From Terfezia claveryi (lineage: Eukaryota; Ascomycota; Pezizomycetes; Pezizales; Pezizaceae): a stretch of DNA of 20,828 nt. The position numbers and the translations under genes were made by a program. The stretch is from NCBI GenBank assembly GCA_015179025.1, contig WHUX01000527.1:1-20828 (forward strand), read 5' to 3'. The notes beneath the pieces were generated by a model. It worked only from the letters and a program-made list of their open reading frames with translations. It had not been told where the DNA came from and ran no database searches. Shown here in pieces: positions 7,793 through 15,778 of this stretch. The first letter of the stretch is position 1. Every line of letters begins with the position of its first letter.

Positions 7793-9890
7793 TATTAAAA
7801 AATGCGTTCAAACGCTCTCTCTTACACCACAAATCACATACACATGCATTATTCATTCCTAATTACATTCCACCACATGTCAAATCATGTGCTTGATACT
7901 TACATAAATTAAGTATTTTCATATGCATTTCACATGTATAACTCTATTATTAGTTAAGTTATTCATGCTCTAACAACTCTATTTTAGCTCTATTTCACAT
8001 GTTTACAACATATGTCAAACTATATTCTGAGTTATACTTTTGTCAAACTTTACTGTTACAAACTCAAACATGTTGTATATGTTGTAATCATATTGAATGC
8101 ATTTAGCAGGCTCTGGCTTGTGCTATAGCTTGCTGGAATCGTGTATATATAGGAGGGGAATTCCCTTCTGTCACGGGGGCCATATTGACTGAAAGCGCTC
8201 TTGCAACTAGTAGGATGGCCATAATTTCCTGGCGCAACGATATTTATTCCGCAACATAGAATATCAATCCTATAGCAGTAAAGTTTAGTCCAACAGTAGT
8301 TCCTCATGACGGATCTTATTTCGCAACACAAAATAAATCCTATGTCGCTTAAATATAAAGTTAACTCAAGACTTAGAACTTTGTAGGCTTTGTGTACTCT
8401 AAGTGCTCTTGCTTTCGAATACTCGCTAGTGGTAGAATGAATTCAACCGTAACTACTTGCACTATTTATATCCTGCGGTGTTCGTAGATATTCTTATGAT
8501 AAAAATATTTTATAAAACACGGGCCTACCTATTACCTTGGAATTTCTTCCTAAGTGTTATGCCATCCACACCTTTGTTAATGCAGTTGCTATCTGCACTC
8601 GTTATCACAGGTTACTAACCCGAACGTAGAGAATATTCCCATGTCTACATGTTATACGTACTTCGCTTATAGCTCGCTTATCCCATTAAAGAATTCTTAT
8701 CCGAGACAACTAAATTCAATTCCAGATACGTTACCAATCCCCGATACTATCGAATTACCATCCGACAATATCCGAAGGCATCTAATTATGTTTCCGGCAA
8801 TATTCACTTAATAGCGTCTAGTGTCCATTGAAAATAATTTTCAACTGCACATAACTCTATGAATAGAGAACCGTGGGTCACAAGTAGATTACCATTGGAA
8901 AGGTATCAACGCATAGAAGATTATAGAATCTTAGTTTATCTCGATACCCAAATTATTCACGGAGTTATTACCAATAATAAGTAAACCTCCTCGTGGACCT
9001 ATATGACCATATTAAAAGTCTTATATCTCCATGAGTATAACTCCGATCATAAAAAGGATTGCAGAAATGGAATCAGGACGAAGAGTAGGCCTAGATAGAA
9101 CCTTGAAACATTAAATTCGGAGAACTTTATGTTTTGGCCCTACCTTTGGCCTCTGTCCTGGGCGCACTCCCTTATAGTGTCACCGGACGCACTTTGGTCT
9201 AAAGTGCGCCCTCGGTCCTTCATTTTTTTAGTTATTTTTACCGAATTATTTTCCTGCAGTTCAGGGTAATAATTCAATATTCTGGGTAACGCCAAGACTT
9301 CAGGGTAACAGCTAATATAGCTAGCATATATATGCATATAGTCAGCATATTAATCTGAGTATAACTATTGAACCGTTAATCGGATTCTTAGGAAACTTAA
9401 ACCGTAGCTCCCTCAAGGGTCTATGGACGTTCCATAAGGGTCTTAACTAATTAGGATGATTATAAACCACTCCAAGGTTCATACCCGTTTCATATACTTA
9501 ACTTTTATAGATAAGTATTTGAAACATTTGCACCACACTACTAAGAGTGTACCTAGAGTTCATATAGATTCTAGGGTCGTTCTATAAGGGCCCAAGTACC
9601 TTTGGTAGGGCTGGATGTCACCCCGTGACACCTTCCTTTAGAGTTCACATCATCTCATACATCAATCTCATTCACTCACCCATTCCACTATATATTCTCC
9701 TATATATTCTACGTTTCTAGTGCACGCTCTATAGCGTCCTCTACAGTATCCACAACGCCCACTACATTCTCCAGAACGTCCTCCACTAGCCTATTAACTC
9801 TGTTCCCAGGTTTCTCCTTTATTGGATACTTGGTTAAATTACTGCTGTCTGTTAGATATAGTGTATATCTTATATACCTGTATCTCAACA
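7793..9890 (+). repeat. Copia 3' LTR, split by a solo LTR
   Basis: The LTR sequence is at 7793-8168 and 9636-9890, which total 631 bp. The inserted part is the solo LTR at 8169-9630 and one copy of the CCTTC duplication. The TATA-like box starts at 8144. The right end, tatctcaaca, is followed by target duplication ATGGC (9891-9895). Confidence 0.85.
8169..9630 (-). mobile_element. Solo LTR of the Ty3/Gypsy family
   Basis: 1,462 bp, with perfect 10-bp terminal inverted repeats TGTCACGGGG and CCCCGTGACA. It is flanked by the 5-bp target duplication CCTTC at 8164-8168 and 9631-9635. Its reverse complement matches the 5' LTR at 15779-17237 along its length, about nine bases in ten over the stretches compared. 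There is no internal sequence, so it most likely arose by LTR-LTR recombination of a full insertion. A TATA-like box (tataaata on the minus strand) lies at 8463-8470. Small open frames inside (for example 9140-9337) have no supporting features. Confidence 0.92.
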
Positions 9891-9895
9891 ATGGC

Positions 9896-10035
9896 GCTCA
9901 GCCACCTTTCGCCCGCGGGTGCCATACTATTTAATACCTGGCCTGATAATAGTCATATTGGGAAATCGTAGTCATTATATCGAGATATGTGTATAGTTCA
10001 TGCATTGTGATATGTTTTGTAGGAATTCATGCATT
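9896..10035. other. Copia right flank, unassigned
   Basis: Sequence after the Copia target duplication. It includes a short GC-rich patch, cgcccgcgggtgcc, and then AT-rich sequence leading into the next minisatellite. No gene recognised. Confidence 0.4.
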
Positions 10036-10215
10036 CATCGGCATACATATATACATATATATGACAAACTCATGCTCTTGGAGACATATTTATATATATA
10101 TGAGAAATCCAGATATTTGTGAGCTTATATATATATATGTAAGAAATCCACATATTCGTAAGCTTATATATATATATCTGCAAGAAACTCATGCTTTTGG
10201 AAACATATATATGTT
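10036..10215 (+). repeat. AT-rich minisatellite, array 3
   Basis: Four or five units of the family seen at 366-860 and 3362-3889, here in the plus orientation (gagaaatccagatatttg, aagaaactcatgcttttgg with (AT)n). The right edge reads catatatatgttctggtcc. This is nearly the reverse complement of the start of array 2 (ggaccagaatatatatatg). Confidence 0.8.
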
Positions 10216-10992
10216 CTGGTCCATTTCGGGATTCCAGGCCATACCGGTAGGGACCGGGCCATTGTGAGATTGCGAGATTACCTAGGCCGTTCCAGGATGG
10301 CATAAATATTCATATCTTCTTATATTTCCTTACACATTTGTCCTAACCAACGTAAATCATTTGATACTATATTCCTAGATTCATGTCTACCTTAACCTCT
10401 ACCCTCTACGCAGTCACCATCCCATTCCAAACTCCAACACAAATGGTTTCCCAGCATAGCCGCGCTTGTTCTTGTAGTTCACCTGCATTATATGTATTTT
10501 AAAATAATCCATTTTATTCTCATGATTATCTAACAAGGTAACTGAGGTTGACGATGATATGGTCACCCTGGAGTGGTCGCTAAGAAAGATACTTATGTCA
10601 AAAGGCAAAACGAGGTACCCCAGTTCACTATACTCTGAGTGCCATCACACTACTTCTTAGGTCGCCCTCGTTGTAGACTTGTGGTTTGGTAGAGATATAG
10701 TAAACTGGACCATTAAGGAATGGATACCCGACAACCCTGCTCTCGGTCCGCCGACAGTGATATTAAGGCAATTAACTTCTTACCTCCACTGGGAATAGAA
10801 CTCGGGACATCAATAAATAAATATAAACTGTAAAGTAAAGAACTTACCACTCCACTATGCCTACCGTCACTTTCAAATACTATAGTGCTATATTCTACTA
10901 AAACTCGTTACTTTTTCTACTTGCCAATTCAATTGTAGAGACAGGCGTATAGAGATAGGAAATATATAGTGACAGAAAACATACAGTAGCAT
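10216..10992. other. Unassigned intergenic stretch
   Basis: No coding region or known element was recognised in most of this stretch. A minus-strand open frame at 10414-10608 (64 residues) has no recognisable motif. The only structured signal is a tRNA-like relic near 10785-10868, listed separately. Confidence 0.4.
10785..10868 (-). pseudogene. tRNA-like relic or tRNA-derived SINE head (weak)
   Basis: On the minus strand, tagtggagtggtaag resembles a D arm or box A. Downstream, gagttctattcccag resembles a T arm or box B (expected GGTTCGANTCC), about 45 bp further on. The T stem is mispaired, in a way that G-to-A changes would explain. I cannot fold acceptor or anticodon stems, so no functional tRNA is claimed. 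Confidence 0.25.
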
Positions 10993-11455
10993 GGATATTT
11001 GCTCACTCTATATGCCAGCCTAGATATTTGCTTGCCTGTATGCCAGCTTGGATATTTGCTCATTCTACATGCCAGCCTGGATATTCATTCGCTTTATATA
11101 TTGGCCTGGATATTTACTCACTTTACATGTTAGCCTGAATATTCGCTTGCTCTATATGTTAGCCTAGATATTCGCTTGCTCAATATGCCTACCTGGATAT
11201 TCGCTCGCCCCATATATCAGTCTAGATATTTGCTTGCTCTATATGCCAGACTAGATATTCGCTCACCCTGGATATCAGCCTGGATATTAGCTCGCTCTGG
11301 ATATCAGCCTATATATTAGCTCGCCCTAGATATTAGCCTGGATATTCGCTCGCTCCATATGCCAGCCTAAATATTCGCTCGCTCTATATATTAGCCTAGA
11401 TATTCACTCGCTCTACATATTAGGTTGGATATTCACTTGCTCTATATGTTAGCCT
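10993..11455 (+). repeat. 29-bp tandem repeat, 16 units
   Basis: Sixteen units of ggatattcgctcgctctata plus tgccagcct. They stay at 28-29 bp throughout and vary mostly by C/T and A/G changes. No gene product is suggested. Confidence 0.88.
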
Positions 11456-11461
11456 GAATAT

Positions 11462-11695
11462 CCACTAGAATTGAGCAAGCAAATCAGCCTAGAATCGAGC
11501 GAGCAAATCAGCCTAGAATCGAGTAGCAAATTAGCATACTATCGAGTAAGCAAATCAGCTTAGAATCGAGCAAGCAAATCAGTAAGAAAATAAACGAGCA
11601 AATGAGCGAGAAAATGAGCGAGAAAATGAGTGAGCAAATGAGCAAGAAAATGAGTGAGCAAACCAGGGTAGAATTGAGTGAGCAAAATTATTTGG
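11462..11695 (+). repeat. 24-bp and 12-bp tandem repeats (gagcgagcaaat family)
   Basis: About five 24-bp units (agaatcgagcgagcaaatca plus gcct) are followed by about eight 12-bp units (aaatgagcgaga type). Part reads as a Met-Ser-Glu-Lys/Gln repeat in the open frame 11602-11868. The frame has no recognisable domain after the repeat, so I do not call a gene. The gagcgagc core is the reverse complement of the gctcgctc core of the neighbouring 29-bp array. Confidence 0.8.
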
Positions 11696-11974
11696 AAGGA
11701 ATGAACAGAAGAAAAGCTCTAAGTCCCAGCCGGGCACACCTTGGAAATAGGGACTTGCCATGTCTTGCCGCTAGCCATTACAGCCAGATCGACTGGTACT
11801 GCCTTAAAACCAGATTACATGTCTTACCTACAATCATCCCGCCGCATTGGTTGGAGCTCCTCCTATAATTAGCAAAACCTAGTACAAAGGAGGAAATACC
11901 CATATATGGGAAATGAATAAGAAGACAAACATATAGAAATGATGGCTTTTCAGCCTCTATATATGCATGCAATT

Positions 11975-12278
11975 CATGCTTCCGCTGGCTCTAGATATTG
12001 GTATTTTGCATGCTTCCGCTGGCTCTATATATTGGTGGTTTTCATGCTTTCACTGGCTCTAGATATTGGTGTTTTGCATGCTTCCGCTGGCGCTATATAT
12101 TGGTGGTTTTCATGCTTTCGCTAGCTCTAGGTATTGGTGTTTTGCATTCTTCCACTGGTGCTATATACTGGTGTTTTGCATGATTCCGCTGGCGCTATAT
12201 ATTGGTGTTTTTCATGCTTCTGCTGGCTCTATATATTGGTTTTTCATACTTTTGCTAGCTCTAGATATTGGTGTGTTT
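11975..12278 (+). repeat. 34-bp tandem repeat, ~9 units
   Basis: About nine units of catgcttccgctggctctat plus atattggtggtttt. Since 34 is not a multiple of 3, successive units shift frame, and all three plus frames are partly open (61, 61 and 99 residues). These are repeat artefacts. The stretch 11696-11974 before it holds no recognised feature. Confidence 0.85.
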
Positions 12279-12360
12279 CATGCTAGGAAGTATGACGGAA
12301 GTGGACGCTATGTGATACAGACTGAGGCAGATGATTTCTCATATGGATGCGGATATACAG

Positions 12361-12595
12361 GCTAAGAAGGACCCCAGATTGCAGGCCTCAATTGCAGGCT
12401 CATATGGATATAGATATCTAGGCTAAGAAAGAACCCCAATTCCATACTCATATGGACACAGATATCTAGACTAATAGGGTCCCCCGATTGCAGGCTAATA
12501 GGGACCCCTGATTGTAGGCTAATAAGGACCCCCAATTGCAGGCTAATAGAGACCCCTGATTGCAGGCTAATAGGGACTCCCGATTGCAGGCTTAA
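12361..12595 (+). repeat. 24-bp tandem repeat, expanded copy
   Basis: The same unit as 2721-2793 (ggctaatagggacccccgat plus tgca). The five units from about 12470 onwards are regular. The earlier part is degenerate and interspersed with catatggacacagatatct-type spacers. The minus strand gives an Ile-Ser-Leu-Gln-Ser-Gly-Val-Pro repeat peptide, again because 24 is a multiple of 3. Confidence 0.8.
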
Positions 12596-12599
12596 GGAC

Positions 12600-12775
12600 A
12601 TAAATACCAGCTCGGTGAGTTGTCAATGGCACAAAAACTCGCTCACCTCGTAGTGCACACTGTAGAAGTGGCGATTCTAGGTGATTAGTATTTTCAGGGA
12701 ATATAAGAAATCTTCTACTCTGAGCATTGTATTAACAGACCAGAATATATACATAAGAAAAGCTCTGCTATGTTC
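12600..12775 (-). repeat. Conserved module W, copy 2 (probable integrase-element 3' flank)
   Basis: This matches 2804-2975 closely. The order 24-bp array, module W, 16-bp array, integrase stop codon is the same in both places, so the whole block is one duplicated segment. It lies downstream of the integrase frame on the minus strand. Confidence 0.75.
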
Positions 12776-12925
12776 CGCTTGCTCAATCCTCTGCTTGCCC
12801 AATCCCCCACTTGCTCAATCCCCATATCCACTTGCTCAATCCCCCACTTGCTCAATCCTTATACCCACTTGCTCAATCTTCCGCTTGCTCAATCCTCATA
12901 CCCACTTGCTCAATCCCCTGCTTGC
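12776..12925 (-). repeat. ~16-bp tandem repeat, copy 2
   Basis: About nine units of cttgctcaatcccc(c/t)(a/g)c with the same catatcca and tataccca insertions as 2976-3145. It ends just before the integrase stop codon at 12944-12946. Confidence 0.8.
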
Positions 12926-12943
12926 TTAACATCCTGCTAGCTC

Positions 12944-13801
12944 TTATATTAAATTTGTACATGGGTGCAACCCTGATCCAGTATAATAATGGGCAGTACA
13001 TGAACGTCCTTCTTTTTTGCATTGGCAGCAACGGTCAGAACATAGGCCTTTGCATTTGCAGCGAACTATAGATCCAACAGAGGCAAGACGTGCAACTTCA
13101 TGCAGCGACTTTGGTTTTTGACTTTGCTATTCTAATAGAATAGACTCAAGGTAGGCTGGTCTAATACTGGAAGAAAGCCGCTCCAATTCGCTAGTGGGAT
13201 AGTATTGATCTAACAGGTCATATTCACTATATAGCATATGTCAGTCAGGATGAGGCTTGTAGACAACTCTACAAAAAATTCGGCGATGGTCGGTAGAAAC
13301 TCGATCAATACTAGGAATTCGTAAGCTAATGAGATCACCTATTATGAAGGTATCTATTTTGTGTTGTTGAATATATCGATTTGCCATTTTCTTCCGAGCT
13401 GTTGCAGTACGTTTGTAGACTTTTGCTAGTATAATGTCGGTACTGCCAGTAGAAAGTTCAAGTTGAACAGAAGTAAATTGACTTAAAGGTTCAATCAAAC
13501 TGTTTTCCTCGTCATCCTCCTCTTCTTCATTCTCCTCATTATCCTCCTCTTGCTCATCCTCTTCCTCATCATCTTCTTCCTCTTCCTCCTCCTCCTCCTC
13601 TTCATTATCCTCATCCTCTACTTCCTTATCATCATTCTCTACTTCCTTATCATTTGCATCTAGGATTGGAGATAAACAACCTGGAAGATGATGTACTTTT
13701 TATTTAAATACAACTTCATATAGACTATATCCAGTTGTCGAGTGAATCTAATATTATTAGTTTCATTATTATAAGACCAGCCTGAGTATTAGAAATGATT
13801 A
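12944..13801 (-). pseudogene. Integrase-type (rve-like) transposase, C-terminal region; KRAB-A domain-containing protein 2-like family
   Basis: A single minus-strand frame runs from about 13770 to TAA 12944-12946. In order it shows IHSTTGYSLYEVVF near 13700-13745, the end of the catalytic core (family form T-G-x-S-P-Y-E-V-V-F). An Asp/Glu-rich linker follows at about 13499-13665. Next comes a basic block with AKVYKRTATARKKMANRY and GDLISLRIPSIDR (13260-13440), an SH3-like integrase C-terminal region. Then YYPTSELERL is followed by a Cys-rich tail with RCKCKGLCSDRCCQCKKEG (about 13005-13065). This order is characteristic of the rve-type proteins named KRAB-A domain-containing protein 2-like. 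In-frame stops at TGA 13241 and a TAG near 13133, plus a cluster at about 13697-13770, fit CAA/CAG to TAA/TAG, CGA to TGA and TGG to TGA. No indel is needed up to about 13770. The N-terminal half is absent. Family recognition is from memory of motifs. Confidence 0.72.
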
Positions 13802-15778
13802 GTATCACTAACTGTGTAATGATTGGCACCCACATGATGATCGCTTTTCCCCCAAACTACGCACGGATATCGCTGTTCGCACTAGGCAACCGATATCAAC
13901 ACCATGGCGCCAAAAACCTCCAAAAAGATTAAAAAGCTACAACTAGAGGTCAAGTTGCATGATTTGTAACTAACACAAGCAGTAGACTATACTGGTAAGC
14001 ACACTAAGGAGTCTAAGGCTAAAGTAGCCAAGGCATTCGGAGTGAATCCTACAACACTGCGACGGAGGTGCCAGGAGGTACAAGCACCACGATCTAAGGC
14101 TCGGCAATCACAGCAACTTCTCTCTGGTAGTGAAGAGGAAGCGATTGTTGACTGGTGTGGAAGAATGAGCGACCTCTACTTCCCTGTCACACTGCTAATG
14201 CTAGTATCGATGGCTATCCGGATGCTGCAAGCTCGCAGTCTTCACGAGAAAATTATTCCTGGTATCCTTTGGGCTGAGCGTTTTCTTTCCCGACATCCTA
14301 GTGTTAAGCTGAAGTATTGTCAATATCTAGAGAAGACTCGAGCTAAGGGTGCTGCAACATTAGAGGAGCAAGCTAAATGGTATCGTACACTGTAGAGTCT
14401 CATGCAGCAGTACAAAATTAGTCCCGAAAACCTATAGAAGTATGATGAAAAGGGCATTATCATAGGTCTAGCAGTGGGTCGACAGAAGGCAATAGTCCGT
14501 GCTGGTGCCAATAGCCACAGTAAGGTTGTATTAACTGATGGAAATCGAGAGTTTTGCTCCTTACTTGAGACAATCAGTACTACAGGTCACGTAATACCAC
14601 CGTTTATTGTATGGATGAATAAGGTTCATTGTGATGGATGGTATACTACTGGTGATACAAGGCCTGCAATATTTAGTCAGTCACCTAGTGGCTATATGGA
14701 TGATGAGCTTGGCTTGGATTATATATCCAAGCATTTTGATCCCTATACTAAACCTCCACAGCCCTCTAGTTGGCGCATGCTCATTGTAGATGGTCATAGT
14801 AGCCATGTTGCTTACCCTGTTGTTGAATACATTCTTGACTATGGTATTGTCATATATTGTCTTCCACCACATTCAATACACCTAATACAGCCTTTAGATG
14901 TGGTATGTTGTGGGCCGCTATCACGAGCGTACCGCACTACCCTCCAGGACTTCATATATGACAATCCTGGAAAGCTATTTGGAAAGCCGGAGTTCTGGAA
15001 TTGCCTTTGCATTGCGCGTGATCGAGCGCTTACTAATTCCAATATTATTAGTGGATTTGAAGCCACTGGAATATAGCCACTTCGACCGGAGGAAGTGCTT
15101 GATCGAGTTGCTGCAAAGAATGCTATTGCTATCAGCTTTTTGGACCCTCCCGCCACTCAGGCTCTCTCAACCACAGTTAAAGTGGCTAGCATGCGGTCAA
15201 CCCTCTCAAAATTAACTATGACCCCCCACTCGAGAGCAACTGTCGAAAAAGGCTTCAATCATCTCAAGAAGCGAGTAATTCACTACCAGGTTATCGATCC
15301 TGCCTCCCAAGGGCTCAAACTGCTTCGAAATGGCAAAAAGGTAAAGCCTCGATCAATAAAGCGAATCCAGGACCCCTGAACTATCGATCTAGCCTATATT
15401 GAGAATGAAAAGGCTCGGATTGCAACAGCTAGTGCTGTTGAGGCTAGTAAGGCTGCAAACTGAGAGGCATGGAGGTTGGCCAAAGAAGTGAAAGATAAGG
15501 AAGTAAAGGAAGTGCCTGTGTGATCAAAAAGTACAAGGGGGGGTGCTCTGGGTACTAGGGGGCATGGCCGTGGAAAAATAGCTCGATCGAGAGCCACAAA
15601 ATACTCAAAGTTTGATACCGAGGAGGCTGATTTGCACAGGTTAGAGAATGCAATATTATTTATGACACTTTGTGGTAGGTATATCTCTATATCTACTAAT
15701 CCACTTAAGCTGATACTAACAAATCTGATAGAAAGAATATATGGAGAGCCTATGGCTGCTAGTAGAGGTCGTGGTAGG
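13802..15778 (+). mobile_element. pogo/Fot1-type DDE transposon, left part
   Basis: The element carries the transposase described separately. The left end is not certain. A TA at 13800-13801 followed by gtatcactaactgtgtaatg, and the motif gcacccacatgatgatcgc at about 13826-13845, are plausible terminal sequence of a Fot1-like element. The right end is not in the window, because a Gypsy element begins at 15779 inside the transposase frame. The terminal inverted repeat therefore cannot be verified here. Confidence 0.6.
13904..15778 (+). pseudogene. pogo/Fot1-type transposase (DDE_1 superfamily), broken
   Basis: From ATG 13904 one frame of 625 codons runs to the Gypsy insertion without a frameshift. 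In order it has a psq/CENP-B-type helix-turn-helix (about codons 10-65, with VAKAFGVNPTTLRRR), a CENP-B-like second DNA-binding domain (about 75-135, ending FLSRHPSVKLK), and a DDE catalytic domain. The acidic residues are Asp181 (YDEKG), Asp296 (IVDGHSSH) and Asp332 (LPPHSIHLIQPLD), a D-D-35-D spacing typical of pogo-like enzymes. The last part is Arg/Gly-rich (ASRGRGR). Seven in-frame stops lie at 13967, 14393, 14435, 15074, 15377, 15461 and 15521. Nearly all are explained by one C-to-T or G-to-A change, for example Trp to TAG at 14435 and 15074. The enzyme would cut and paste the element at TA sites. This copy cannot encode it. Confidence 0.88.

Larger units (their letters stand above)
5812..9890 (+). 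mobile_element. Ty1/Copia LTR retrotransposon relic, internally deleted, with a nested solo LTR
   Basis: Two 631-bp direct LTRs flank a shortened internal region of about 1.35 kb, where a full element would have 4-5 kb. A primer-binding site follows the left LTR, a purine tract precedes the right LTR, and a degraded RNase H coding segment lies between them. The ends are tattaa and caaca. The canonical TG start appears to have become TA. Target duplication ATGGC (5807-5811 and 9891-9895) is intact. The right LTR is interrupted by a 1,462-bp solo LTR plus a 5-bp duplication. gag, protease, integrase and most of the reverse transcriptase are missing or beyond recognition. The element is non-autonomous and looks dead. 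Confidence 0.85.

Noticed and set aside
11602..11868. Met-Ser-Glu-Lys repeat protein
   Set aside because: It comes from the 12-bp array, and the sequence after it has no recognisable domain.
11939..12365. Three overlapping open frames encoding similar peptides
   Set aside because: The 34-bp unit shifts frame each repeat, so similar peptides appear in all frames. This is an artefact of the array.
12362..12601. Minus-strand Ile-Ser-Leu-Gln-Ser-Gly-Val-Pro repeat, possible beta-solenoid
   Set aside because: It is a 24-bp tandem array in the 3' flank of a transposon. There is no start, signal or non-repeat domain.
14839..15156. Open frames overlapping the transposase in other frames
   Set aside because: The plus frame with the DDE triad explains this region. 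The others lack motifs.
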